Assembly (NCBI RefSeq): GCF_021917145.1
Contig: NC_061061.1
Coordinates: 11,086,494 to 11,150,493, forward strand
Length of the DNA stretch: 64,000 nucleotides
Reading direction: 5' to 3'
Origin: Hypomesus transpacificus
Taxonomy: Eukaryota; Chordata; Actinopteri; Osmeriformes; Osmeridae
Shown in pieces: positions 1 to 44,594 of the stretch (its first letter is position 1; each line of letters opens with the position of its first letter). A program made the translations under genes and the position numbers. The notes beneath the pieces were generated by a model, which did no database searches, had not been told where the DNA came from, and saw nothing but the letters and a program-made list of their open reading frames with translations.

Positions 1-3000
1 GATGGTTATTTTGTGTCAAGTCATTGAGATGTTAAGATTTGAGACACATTGTTAGAATAGCATTGAAAGAAAAACAAGCAGAGCTGGTTTACTTTGAGGC
101 GCATTTGCTGTCAGTCAGCATTCCACCGTCATTATACACACAGCAAATCACCCCTTCTACATTCACAAGGCTGTCGATTTAAAAACCAGGGACTCACATG
201 CCCTCCAACATTGCTTAAAGTGAGACACATTATGCAGTCATCGCTCTGCTTATGTTACCTCTATTATTCCAGCCTCCACCCTTGGTTCTTTTTGCAGTGG
301 CAATCACCGATATCGTAGCTCTGCCACGGATGTTGAGAGAGCAGAGCAGAACCAAAGAGTACTGTGAATACAGCATCTTAACTATTACTGAGTCTTCTTG
401 CCTGAAACATTACTATTGAACTGATATTTCAAGCCTTGAAAATCCCAAGCCTTGCTTCACTGTGTGGTACACTGGGCCCTTGCTAGGCTCCTCTGTGTTT
501 TATAAAGTCCCTTAGTCTCCAGACCCATTTCCAAAGGCACCGATATTGCACACAGTGCAATATCCCTCAGAGCCGATGGCAGGCTCGTGGTGTGATTAGT
601 CTGCCTGGAGTGAGTGCTAATGAGGAAGTCTGGATGGGGGTGACACTCGCAGAGCCACTGACAGGATCAGGGTTTGATTAATTGACCTGGAGCATGTGCT
701 AATGAGGGGGCAGGGAAGACTGGGGGCTGTGTCTGACACAACACACATAGTTCAGTATAGCTGCTCCAGCAAAGTCCCCATAGAGGGTGGTGTATGGTTG
801 TGGGTTGGCTAGTTTGGGTGGTGTGTATCGGCTCTGTAGAGCTGGTGTGTGTGTGTGTGCAGGTTCTGTCAAGGTGGTGGTGTGTGTAGAGCAGCCACTG
901 TATTCGCTGCTGTAGGAAACAGTGTTATGTGCTGGAGCTGGTGGGAGGGTTTGCCAAGGGAGACTGCTGTCATCCTTTATTTCCTGTGTTTAGTGGGATA
1001 GCTCACTAGGCTAATATATATGCATTACAATGGCTTCCTGGCTGCCACAAGCTGCCAGCGCAGGTATGTCAGAGTACAGGCCACCTGGGCTCTCTCCTGC
1101 TCTATATGTTCTAGCTGTAAGCATTCTGTTCTGGAGAAAGGATCTGCTGCACTGTTTGCTCTCGTCTCATCATGTTTTGATTAAGAGCGACAGGGAATTG
1201 GTCCTAGGCAGTGGCAAGTCAAAATTCCATAACTAATCCTGTGCTGAATATAAATGGTTGTTGCTTCAACAGATCCTTCACGCGAACTTAGTGAAGTGTT
1301 GGGCTTTGAGAGGGTTTGAGGATGACTAAAAGACAACGTGTCCTCTCTGCTTCCATGTTTCCAAAGTGAACTAAAGAAAACTGTTGGCATTAGACTAAAT
1401 GTTCTTCTGAACAACATCTTCCAGTGTGGCCGTTGGTTATGTTGAGGAACCAGCTGATACAAGCTCCGTGCTCAATTCATCACCGCTAGACAATCCTCTC
1501 CAATGAGTGACTTTCCCTCTTCTACTTAGTAATTGAAGGTATTAAACGAGATAATCGGTTTATGTAGTTTTGTGCCACAAGCGGCTGCTGTGGTGCGTGT
1601 GTGTGTGTGTGCGTGTGTGTATCCAAAGTTGCATGAGGTGTCCTTGGGTGTGAAATCATTTTGTCTTTCACTGCTGATTTCCTGAGCGTTCACACACTTT
1701 AGCTTTGGTTAGAAATGTAGCACACATTCACCCCCACTCAGCCGAGTTGGACCATTACTTCTTTGAGCATTAATAAATACCTTCTCAGCCCTCATTAGGA
1801 GGCACTTCAGACGTTTTGAAATAACCGTGGTTTTCATTACAGTAGCTTGCCCTCAACTGAACTATTTTTGTTTTGCTGTTCAGGTTGGTATTTTGTGTTA
1901 AGATACAGCTGGTGTGACTCACAAAATGCATTGTGATATTAAAATGTTGCTTAATGGAATAAACAGCCCTACTTTTGCAACAATATTCCCAGATTCAGAA
2001 GAGAGCTCTGGATTTCTCTCGCTCTGCTGCCTTCCCCAACTCCCCCACCAATGCACACACACATGATATGCCCCTTTGCCCCTCAGCCCTCTGTCAACAA
2101 ACACATTCTAGAATTTACTGAGGGGGAGAAGTCCATTAGACCGCATGCCTGCTATCTCCAAGACCTGAAGGCCTTCCCTGTAGGCCAGAACCATACCCAG
2201 GCATTGTCATCCTCATCCTCATTACGCATCCGGGTCGTTGACACAGCTCTTGTTGAGCCAGGCTCCTTGTGACCAGCCCATCTCAACATGAGACAGACTT
2301 TTGTTTTCACAAGACTAAGTCACAAGACCTAGTTGCCCCACCAATACTAGCACCTGATAATGTTCTAGGTGCTCCTAGCTAGAATGACAGAGGAACAGTT
2401 GATGACACAGAAGCTTGGTGGAACAGCTTCAGTTACCCGCCTGTTCTTTTGGCAGAACGCTAGTTGACAGGTAATGTCACATCTGTGTTACGCTGTGTTA
2501 CGTAACATTTATATGGGAACAGACTAGTAATCCTGATTGGCTATGGCCAACGGGCAGTTCCTTCTTGCTTGTCACATCAAATGACACTCAGACGAGCCAA
2601 ATAAAGGAACAACGATACATATGTTCCCCACCATTTCTCATTATGAATATTTATGTAGAGCATCCTATAAATACTTGACAAACAGAACACAATGTTCTAG
2701 ACAGGCGTGTGTGGTTTCTGGTAGGTGAGGACGCGAGTGTTTTCCTGCACTACAGAGAGTTGTCTGTGAAGGCAGAGGATGTCTCCTTGTTTCTAGAGTG
2801 TGAAAGAATGCCCCTGTTTCTGGTGGCACAATCCTGGTGGTGGTTTAATTTTAGATCGAGCTCTCGCTCACTATGCAACACCCTACAGCTGCTAGTGTAT
2901 CCTTCTGTCTCCCCCCCTTCTTTCTCTGTCTCTCTCATCCTGTTTTCTCTCTCTCTCTATCTTTCCCACTCCCTTTGTCTTCCGTCTGTCTCTCTCTCCC

Positions 3001-4598
3001 TCCTTCCCTCTCTCTATTTGTTATATTTGTTTTAGAAGTGGGCGGCATTTTAGCTCGGTCATAACACAAGTTACCTCAGATTTCACACGGTACCTGAGTG
3101 CTGACTTGACTGGCCGTCACAAACTAGGCTGGAGACGACGTCATCGCTCGTATTGTTTTGCTGTTTTATCAACACCAACAAAGCTTCTCAACGCCTCCAC
3201 TGTTTACAGTGAACTCCCAATACCCTCAGAAAGACTTGAATAGACAGTGTCTGGCTGAGTAAGAAGCGTAGCTTCCTACGACCATGGTACAAAGGGTCAG
3301 GGTATTTGGCTGTGTTAACCGCTACCTTAACAGCATTTACTGGGCTATCAAGTCAGAAACACATCCCATTTGGCAACATAATCCCACCGGCTAACACTAA
3401 GAAGAAGGGAAAATAATGTGAAATCTTCTGAAGATTTTCAACACAAATCGTATAGCTTTCCATGTCATTGTTTTTCATTTTTATAGATTTTTTTCACAGT
3501 GCACACTGTAAACACTATCCACAAACAGATCATATATACTACCTAAACAGTGACAACCTTTCAATGACACAGTACCCAGTGAGGCTGAGGTGGGATGTCT
3601 GACCAAACAAACCTCTCCTTCCGGAACCACAACAGTGTTCTTGAGCTACGGTCCAGTTTCTCTTTCTGAGAGCAGGAAGTTCATGTCTGCTTGTGTAGAG
3701 TTCATTTTACTCTAGCCCCCAACAGAAGTCAGGGTTGTACCTGCAACCTTTTTTTGATTCTCTCCTCCATCCCTCCCTCCCTCCCTCGTTCCTCACTGCA
3801 GCCCAGAGCCCCAGAAATAGCACGCCTGGTGAATGACTCATGTTTTTATCCGAGCCGTGAGGTGACTGATGCACAAGTGGGGAACTTGTTATGGCTGCTC
3901 CAGCTTCTGAAGAACACGCTGGGGTGTGTGATCAAATGGGGTAAAGGGTGGGTGCGGGGGTAGTGTACTCGACAGCATGTTATTTTTCAGTTTCCTCCCG
4001 GTCTGCCACTCTTTCCCTTGCCCCTGCCACTCTTGCCCTAGCTTCTTTACCTTACCCCAACCTTTCCCAGCCACTTAGCTTCCCAGACTTAACCACACCA
4101 AACCTCATTTCTACACACAACCACAGCCCCCCACCTTCATCCCACTCTACCCCATCTCTTCCCCATACCACATACCCTACCCCTATCGCAGCAGACCTCT
4201 GCCTCCCCCAGTCCCTCCAACCCTCCCAGCAGCTCTCTGATGGAGGTCAGACTGCTCCGTGTCTGCTAGAGAGAGACATACAGGGAAGACAAAGTGAACA
4301 GGACTGAACGCCTCTCAGTGTGCTCAGCATAGGGCGAGAGTGAGTGAGTGAGAGAGAAAGAGTGAGAGAAACAGAGAGAGAGAGCGCGCGCTCAAGAGCG
4401 AGGGAGAGAGAGCAGGAGAGGGAGAGAGAGCGAGGGGAGGAAGAAGCTCGGCTCTGACAACGCTGGCTGGCTGGCTCGCACGCTCGTCGTTGACGAATGA
4501 GCTGTCTGCCCACAGGGCTGTGGGAATCTGCGGCTTGTGACAAGCTGGGGGAGAGAGGAACATGAACGTAATGCGTACCTTGCCCCGCTTGCTTTCAG
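1..4598. other. Non-coding DNA upstream of the first recognised oxr1 exon
   Basis: No coding exon is recognised here. The first oxr1 exon in the window begins in phase 1, so at least one earlier coding exon exists; none could be identified in this stretch, so it is probably intron. It holds short (GT)n tracts near 849 and 1597, a diverged tandem duplication around 585-700 (two segments sharing 'gtgctaatgagg'), a TC-rich tract at about 2905-3020, a CCCT-rich tract near 3770 and a GA-rich purine tract at 4330-4440. Confidence 0.5.
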
Positions 4599-32604
<28,006 letters not shown>

Positions 32605-34372
32605 GTGACCGGGGCCTCTCTGCAGGGAATACATGTGTAAAGAAGTTTTTAAAAAGGAGACATCCTGAACAATGGCCACGTCCTGAACTGCACATCACAT
32701 CCCATCTGGGCTCCCTGGGCCCGGCGACCCCGCCTGTCCGTCGACGGGCGCTTTGTCGTGCGTTACTACTGCAGTTATTTACAGAGCTTTTACTTTGTGA
32801 AACTTACCTTTGTGTGTGTCTTGTTAACAGCCTTGAGTCTTTGCAGAGTAGGGGGGTGTGAAGTCAGGGTTGGAGGCTGGAGAGATGTGTGGGTTGGGTG
32901 GAGGAAGTGAGACGGGGTAATGGAGAGAGGGATCTATCAGGTCTTCTAGGCATCGGATAGGCTCCACCCCGCCCAGGAGAGAAGATGGCCGCTCAGGTTT
33001 GGGACTGCAGTGACAGAACCGACCTGGTCCAGGTCTACAGAACTTTAAAGACGCTCCAGGAAATCCCCCCCGTCTACCCCAGAACTGTGTTGAGTCAGTC
33101 GCTAGGACGTCTGTGGTGTCTGTGGTGTCGCGCTCTGTAACAAGGAGACCCAGTAAAAAAAAATGAATAATATGAAAATAAAAACGTTTTTAAAAAAAAG
33201 AGGAAAAAAACATTCCTTAGCTCTCATTGGAGGGGTGTTCGACAACCTGGAGTGTGTCAAGGGCATCATCAGCAGGGTAGGATGAAACTTAAGGAAAATG
33301 TCGTTTTTTAACATCTGGGGTTTTCTTCTGAGTATTGTTATTGTAGTCCCCCCCCGTCCCCCCCCTGTTCATCACAGCACACTATCTCAAAGCACATAGC
33401 TATAATCAGAGTTACCCATTGTCGTAATGTTCTGTTAAGTGGGTGTACGTGTGAGTCCAGCTAACGCCAGCTCCCCTACAGGAGTGTGTACTGTTCGTAG
33501 ACAGTAATGTGTTGCAATAGATTTGTGGAATATGCAAATGACTGTCATGTGACCTCAAATATTCCAGGTGGGCACTTTTCCCAGACCTGCAGTTCTTTCT
33601 GAGAGAACTTGTAAAGCTTTTACGTCTTGATACACAAATTGCTTTTCTGGGTATAGTTTGAAAAGCCTCAGACGTGGTTAACTGTTTTACATGCATATAT
33701 GACAATTATATATTTGTATATATGATTATATAGATTTATATAATCATATATATACATTGCTGTTAAGTGTGACAGTGATCTTTTTGTGCTGATATTTCAG
33801 CTGGTACAAATATAATGTATATTACCCTGTAAATTAATGTTGAAATAGTAGATTTGTTCCTATATATAAATATATATACATATATATAAAAGTGTGGATT
33901 GGTGGGTTGCTTCTAGCACTTTAATCTGGTGTAAAAGCGTATGGCCAGGTTCCTAGACTCTGTTAGCAGTAGCTGTACAGTACTTTTTTGTTTAGAACAT
34001 AACCATGTTAACTGTTAGTAGAAAAGCTTGCTGCTACTTTACTATGGAGGGTGGACCAGACGCTCTCAAATAAAGGAGCGTATTGGGGTCTGGAGGTGTA
34101 AGAGTCAACACAGGGCATAGTTTCAGTCCATGTGTATCGTGAGTCAGTCTCTGTAGACTGGCCTGTTTTGAGACAGGCAGATGGAGAAGGAGTTTAAGGA
34201 TGTACATAACGTCTCAGCAGCTTTCTTCCCCTTTCTGGTCTTCCACACCAGTATTTGTGTCCTTGTGGAGAGTCACAAAAAATAATATGGGTTTAATGCT
34301 CCAAATATGTCACCAGAATACAATGTATCAGTGATGTATAAATAACAATAAAGCTGAATCAATTGTTGTAAA
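32605..34372 (+). other. oxr1: oxr1 3' untranslated region with polyA signal
   Basis: The stretch from the TAA at 32602-32604 to an AATAAA at 34347-34352 has no credible coding content and becomes AT-rich. The canonical polyA signal followed by a T/GT-rich stretch suggests cleavage near 34370. It contains a perfect AT hairpin at 33717-33752, listed separately. Confidence 0.7.
33717..33752 (+). repeat. Perfect 16-bp AT-rich inverted repeat in oxr1 3' UTR
   Basis: The left arm (33717-33732, tatatatgattatata) is the exact reverse complement of the right arm (33737-33752), separated by a 4-nt loop (gatt). In the mRNA this would form a 16-bp stem-loop. Confidence 0.85.
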
Positions 34373-35000
34373 CTGGGACACGTGTCCGTTTGTCACGTTT
34401 CTTTATTCTACTTGAGCGTTCTTCCCCTGGAAGGCCCATTACCTGAGCAGAAGCCTCCATCGTAGGCAGTGATTGACTCACTGGTACTCCTGCACAGTGA
34501 AGTATGAGTTAGGGTGGCCATGAAGACAACGTTAGAGGTCGCGTGGGTTACGTATGAATGCAGTATAGTTTGATATAGTCAATGCAAGTAATGCCATATT
34601 GAAAATATGTCCGTTAGCTTTAGTTTGCAATAAGCAATATGAGCACCAATCATTTCAATTGCAAGGTGAGGGGTCCATCTAGTGGAAACTTATTTTAAAC
34701 AACATTAAGTCTAAAAAATGTGAGGCTAGAAACTGCCTTATTTGAACGCTTGGATCTTTACTAATAGAGTCCAAATACACTTTAAACGCAAAACAAACAT
34801 TTGGATATAGTATTATTATTAACAGTAGATTATATAAGTAAGGCGCAGCTTGGATCAGTTGGTGATATATTGGTCCTTCACTTGCGGCATAAACGTCGCA
34901 CATTGTTTACGTAGTCGTGATCCTTGCAAACGTCGACGATTCTTTCGGAATCAGATAACTAAACCAGGGCTGTATTTTAGCTATATTTGTTATCGTCAAA
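34373..35000. other. Spacer between oxr1 and zinc-finger gene
   Basis: AT-rich intergenic DNA of about 630 bases with no recognised gene or repeat. The proximal 150 bases would hold the 5' UTR and promoter of the zinc-finger gene starting at 35001. Confidence 0.5.
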
Positions 35001-36491
35001 ATGAAGAAAGAACAATTTCGACAATTTCTGGCTGAGCGACTGACTGTGGCAGCTCTGGAAATATTTTCAGCGGTAGAGAAAACGTGGGACGGGTACCAAG
35101 AAGAAATATGCCGTTTTAAAGAGGAGAATAGTCGACTGCAACGGCTCCTGGACAATGTTAATCTGATTCCCAAAAGTAAGTTCTTCTATGGCGTTATTAA
35201 CTAGTTCCTTGAATCATCAGTTAGTTTCTGTTTTTAGATGCCATAAAAAGTGATTGTCGGTGGAACTACGAGGTGTCATGGTTGCCGTGGATAAAAATAA
35301 AAAACAACAACAATAGCATAAGTTTTACTTTGTTACGTAGAATGAACCTCTACGTGTGTGCCTGAACCGACCCAATTATAAAATATTCTCCCTCACACTA
35401 ATATTTCTGAGAAACACGGTTCGCCCAGTTGCCATTCTTGGTGATTTCACAACATGTAACCAAAGAATGACCAGGTCACCTTTAGCAAAATAACAAGCTC
35501 ACCCTGTTCCTCTATCCCTCCAGACATCACCCAGCACTGTGTCTCAGAACCCCCAAATATTAAAGTGGAACCAGAGCTGTGGACCATTCCCGACACAGAG
35601 CAGGATTCAGACTTTACTGACTCTCCGCTTCCTTTTCCCCATCTATCAAAAGACTGTGATCAACAGGACTCATCTCTGGTCTCTATTGTCTACCAGCCTC
35701 GAACTGTGCAGAACAGAATAGGGCCAGACCCATTCCTTCCTGTACCAACTGCCTCGACTGACCTGGTCAAAGCAGAGGCTTATGGAGAACCAGCTTGTGA
35801 ATCTCAGCCCTTCTCTACTGTTACCCCGGAATATTCTACACCTCAGAGTGTGGAGAAGGAGAGTTTAAGACTGCCATCTGAACTACATACCAGAATATCA
35901 GAGAAAGCACAGATCTCAGTTACCCAGGCAGCTTCTGGAAACATCTACAGCATGAATAGGCCAGTTGAATGTCTGCTGGAAAAGAAGAAAACGGTGAACA
36001 TCACATTTTGCAGTAAACGTTACAACACAGGTTCCAAACTACAAATAAATGCTCAAAGTCATGCTGGGGGACTACACCATCAATGCCAAAAATGTGGCAA
36101 ATTGTGTGAAACGAAATATAGCCTGAATGGTCACATGCGGACACACACCGATAACTTTATTCAGCAGTCTGTTCTTAAAAGTCATTTAAATTCACACACA
36201 GGAGGAAAACCGTATCAGTGCCAAGAGTGTGGCAAATCGTTTGGTCGAAATGGAAGTCTCAAAGATCATTTGAGGATACACACCGGATTGAAACCATATC
36301 AGTGCCAAGAATGTGGCAAGTCCTTTGGCCGAAAAGGTAGTCTTAAGGATCATTTGAGAACACATACTGGACAGAAACCGTATCATTGCCAAAAATGCGG
36401 AAAGGCCTTCTGTAGAAAAATTGACTTAAATCTGCATAGTAGGAAGCACGTAAATGAGGCACCACTTCCATCTGTTGAAATTGCCTTATAG
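35001..36491 (+). CDS. C2H2 zinc-finger protein, 380 aa, two coding exons
   Basis: Exons 35001-35175 (ends phase 1, AAAA|gtaagt) and 35524-36491 (after cctccag) join in frame to 380 codons plus TAG. The N-terminal exon encodes an amphipathic/coiled-coil helix (FLAERLTVAALEIFSAVEK) that I associate with fish C2H2 proteins. A long linker follows. Intact fingers: HQCQKCGKL...HMRTH, then three adjacent ones, YQCQECGKSFGR (twice, nearly identical) and YHCQKCGKAFCR, joined by TGEKPY-like linkers. Two further finger-like segments lack their cysteine pair: about 36015-36070 (TFCSKRY...) and 36147-36200 (QQSVLKSHLNSH). Likely a nuclear DNA-binding protein; target unknown, orthology not assignable. A possible polyA signal is AATAAA at 37077-37082. 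No KRAB or SCAN domain is seen. Confidence 0.85.
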
Positions 36492-37091
36492 GTAGACCAT
36501 GGATCAGTTGTCATGGATGGAAACCATCACAAGATTTCGGTGTAAAAACATGTTAACCTGTCTTCTCCCATGTCCCTGGTCTCTTAACCCTGCTATCAAA
36601 GCTGAGGAACCGATTCACCCTTGGGACAAAAATCATCCACATTTTGATGTGTAGCCTTCTCTGTGTATTGTAATTTGCTTTTGTAAATATGTAACATTGA
36701 TGGAAAGGGTTTCCATGGGGTCTTTAAAAGTCTAAAATTCTGAACTTTAAATTGAAGGCCTTAAAACATGTTAAAAACGGACAGATTTTCATCTGAGGTG
36801 AAAAATAGCCAAAAGAGGTAAAAAAAGAGGTAAAAACAACTAGGTCGGTGGGGTCGATGCATTTATATATCATTTTTACCTGTAATCATAAAGAAGAAGC
36901 TGACCCCCTGATTATCATTGTATAATTCGCACTCTGTTTCTAACCAAACTCCAAACTAAACTAAAGAGAATCTTCCTGACATTAACAAACGTTTGGCGGA
37001 GAAGAGAGAGACAATATTTATGAAACTGTGAAGGTGAAGTCCCACATCTCACATCACCACAATGTAACTTTGTTAAAATAAACAACTTTAC

Positions 37092-37580
37092 ATTTGGATT
37101 TGAACCCAGGCTGTAGCGGTACTGCAGCATCATGTCTGAAAGAGCATGCACACTAACCCAGTGAGTTAACAGGGGAGCCCTGCTTTCTTCTGGTTTTCTG
37201 ACACCCCAACTCTGCTGGTTGTTACAACTAGATAGTTCAATGTCCATTTTCATGTTGAACGGAGATTGTTATGATCCCTGCGAGCTCTGTGGTTAAGGAT
37301 GTGGGCTAATGTGTGAGGGGTCTTGTGTTCAAATCTGGCTGAAGGATCTCCTTACATAAAACTGATAGGTCCATTTCTTTTGAGACTCTTGGTTGAGCCT
37401 TTCCTGTTGGGACAGTTGGGTACCTGGAAAGACAGTTTGGAGAGGGGATCTGGACAGTAGGGAAGTGCACTGCGGTTACAGGGATCTGGGCCCATGGATG
37501 TGTTTGGGACTAAGCTCTGCTGGTTTTGAACCCAGGTGGTTGTGGTGTAGGCCCTTGTTCTCAACCCACTACACCACAGA
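37092..37580. repeat. Three tRNA-like (SINE-type) segments in alternating orientation
   Basis: Segment 1 (minus, about 37092-37180): B box ggatttgaaccca read in reverse, A-box-like gttaactcactgg. Segment 2 (plus, about 37280-37345): gagctctgtggttaagg as A box and gtgttcaaatctg as B box. Segment 3 (minus, about 37515-37580): B box tggttttgaaccca in reverse, A box tgtggtgtagtgggtt. None folds into an obvious functional tRNA on inspection. They look like tRNA-derived SINE heads or a composite tRNA-like repeat. Confidence 0.55.
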
Positions 37581-37947
37581 ATCTACAAGACGGTTTAATT
37601 GCCCCTATGACACTACTAAATGCCAAAGGACAACGTACGTTTTGTGAAACGATGTGAATCCCTAGAAGACTGAATCGCGATTCATATGTGAATCGATTTT
37701 TTCCCCCACCCATAGTACTTAGTGCTGAATGAAATTAAATGAGGTTACTAATGTGATTTATCTGTAAATTAAATGTATGCTTTTTCAATGACTGAATTCA
37801 TTGAATAAGATTTTTTTCTGGATTTCTTTGATTTGAATATGTTTTTATGATACTGTTTTAAAAATCTATTGGCAAGTCTGGTAGTATTGGCTTGTAAACC
37901 TTAAACAAGAAGCACAAAGAAGAAGACTGGGATTTTACATTTGGACA

Positions 37948-38999
37948 TTTATTCAACAGGTAAATTCAACATACATTTACAAGTATGTGGAATGCATGGA
38001 CCAGTTCCAGAACAGTGCAATCAATAGAGCCATTTAGGACTTAGTCTGTTTAATTCACTTAACTCATATCACAGACACCTCAAAGGCTATTTGTGTTTAA
38101 GTGAGACATGTTCTCCAAAGCATTGTAGCTAAGGAGCTGATCATGTCATTACCATATCATGGACCAACTCACCAGATCAGCAATTTTTCAAAGCATGAAT
38201 CAAGGAAGGTTTGTACTTTGTAGACAGTTGGCGGGTGTTTAGGGTTAGGGTCCATCGACAACAGCCTTGTCAGACAGGCACTGCTCGCCCAATCTTCACA
38301 GGTCAAACTAATAGAGGACGCGTGCCAGAAACAGATCCCTTGTTCACAAAACTTTAAGGCAGGAAGTATGCATCTTGGCAAAAGTTCAACAGATGATAAA
38401 AATTAAAACAAAATCAGTCTGTGCAGTGTTGTCCTATTTTGCAGCAAAGTGAAACATTTGCATTATAGTGAAGGACAGCAGTAAGGACACAGTAAAAAGA
38501 CAACAATCGGCTGGTTTTTAGATGAATCCTTAAGAGATCAAAGTATTCTTTTCCATTTAGGTTCCCAGTAAGTCATTGGTAACAGGTTGTCTGTAACCTC
38601 ATCATTGTCCTAATGCCATAGATCTGTCAACACGAGATTTGTCATCCATGACAGATAACCAATTATACCTATAATATAATAAGGGTTGCGTAGTCAACTT
38701 GAACGCTGCACTTACATTTAAATTACACAGCAGGTACAAAAGGATGGTCCTGCACATCACATCTTAATTTGATTTTTCCCAGCGAAAGACTAAGGCTTTG
38801 CCCTCGAGTACCAACGAGAGGCAAAAGGTTAATAACAAACAGTTCTGAGACAGTCAAAAGGCTTCAGCAGGTCACTTCAGACAAACACAGAAAGCTGAGT
38901 AGGCGGTGGGTCGTAACTCCAGTACGACTGATGTGCTTTGAGTTCAGTGTTCTTAAGGCTGTTAGCCTGGGGCTATTGCTCTCCAGGAGGGGGCACGTC
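37948..38999 (-). other. sqle: sqle 3' untranslated region (predicted)
   Basis: Downstream of the sqle stop on the minus strand there is no coding signal. A minus-strand AATAAA (plus-strand tttatt, 37948-37953) gives a plausible transcript end, making a 3' UTR of about 1 kb. Confidence 0.5.
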
Positions 39000-43103
<4,104 letters not shown>

Positions 43104-43720
43104 TTTCTCACTTTAAAAAATCTAATCACAGTAAGAACTTAAGGCTTACTACAAAATGCAACGATAATTATTTTTAAAAGAAATTAATGCGTTTTCAGGC
43201 ACAAAAAAAATATATCATTCATGTAAAAAATGTATATGTTCCAGTCCTCGAAATAGGCTACATAGCCCCCTATCCGTCAATCCAGAAGGTAATTTGCGTT
43301 TTGTTCTAAAGTCATGACAGTATTCCAGCCTTTGCGACGGTGTCAGAGGATGCTGAATGTATTATGATCATGAGGATTGTGGTAACCTTGACTCTGTGCC
43401 ACTTCTCCATCCCTTTACTTCAACTGTACACTTTTCTATTCGTCTCCATCGATATAAAGGCAAATGATTGGTCTAATCCTGTCTCTAATGCCAATCCTAT
43501 GCATTTACCGTCCACGTACATTTGAGGACAAGATCATCCTTTAGGGAGAAGGGTGGACCATATGGACGAGGGGCGGGTTTACAGATTACGTCCCGCCCTG
43601 TCGGCATGTGAATCTTCCAATCATGTAAAGCGCGTCAGTGAGCAGAGCTCACGCTATCTTCCAGCGATTGGTCTACATATTTGTGACTCAGTCGTCCGAG
43701 AATGCGATGTGATACAACAT
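43104..43720 (-). promoter_or_regulatory. sqle: Candidate sqle promoter with CCAAT and GC boxes
   Basis: Upstream of the sqle ATG there are three CCAAT/ATTGG pentamers (43467-43471, 43617-43621, 43667-43671) and two GC boxes (43570-43577 gggg cggg, 43592-43598 cccgccc). NF-Y and Sp1 sites commonly accompany SREBP in sterol genes. No clear SRE-1 element was found by eye, so SREBP control is inferred from family knowledge only. Confidence 0.4.
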
Positions 43721-43872
43721 TTGATAGGTTCTCCGCAGGTAGGTTACCTCACGAAAGTCAGGATATCGGTTCATTCACTTACGTACGTTCATCAATGCTT
43801 CTAATGTTTGTGGCTACCTCGTTGTTATGATCAGTGACCTATGCTCTTTTGTAAAGCTTTCTCTTCGAAGTT

Positions 43873-43917
43873 GCTTTGGATAAAAGCGTCTGCTAAATGC
43901 ATACATGTAAATGTAAA
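43873..43917 (-). repeat. Dispersed fish repeat core, copy 2 (inverted)
   Basis: gctttggataaaagcgtc plus tgctaaatgcat is identical over about 31 bases to the reverse complement of the 41787-41833 copy. It lies between sqle and the xylose isomerase gene. The rest of the 43104-44594 spacer shows no gene. Confidence 0.7.
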
Positions 43918-44545
43918 TTTACTTCAAATTCCTAAGGTAGAAATCCGCTGAATAACACCCATCTTTGACCCGGTCAGTTGTGTTGCATAGCAATATTTCT
44001 ATGTATGTGAACTCTATAGGATAGTCTTTGCCGAAACCAAGCGTAGCCCGCTAATGGCCCATTGACGCGAAACCATTCAATATTGTCTGTCTGGCCACTG
44101 GCCAATTCTCAGCCACTGACTGTCAGACGTGGCGTAATATGATGTCACTGGAAAATGGATGTTCATTGTCCATAAGTCTGGTTACCAAACCATGGAGGTT
44201 GTTTTGTATGTTCAAAAGCAACCACTGGCTGACGTTTTCCCCATGCACAGGTTCAGGACCAACCATATATGGATATTCAATGTCCATTGTATACGGTCCA
44301 GCATCAGCCATACATAACGATCAAGGATAACCTGACGACTGGGACAAATTGACCACAAGTCAGTGTCTGACTCTTGCAACTCCAATCAACCACTGTTATT
44401 GAAACAACAGTACAAATATAATCTATGCGTTTACTTGCACATTTATTATTTGTTCATTTCATTATGAGTTTACAAAAGGCTTCCATCAACATGTCTCTAG
44501 AAACAACTAAGAATATAAAAGTGATGGACTAACATTAGGAAGATT

Positions 44546-44569
44546 CCCCCCCCCCCCCCCCCCCCCCCC
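44546..44569 (-). repeat. 24-base C run (G run in xylose isomerase 3' UTR)
   Basis: An uninterrupted run of 24 C on the plus strand, about 25 bases past the xylose isomerase stop codon. In the transcript it would be a G24 run, able to form G-quadruplexes. Its length may be a sequencing approximation. Confidence 0.85.
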
Positions 44570-44594
44570 ATGTATATCCAGTAGCTATACGTAT

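Noticed and set aside
37092-37580. Functional tRNA genes
   Set aside because: A and B boxes are present but no convincing cloverleaf or anticodon arm could be drawn.
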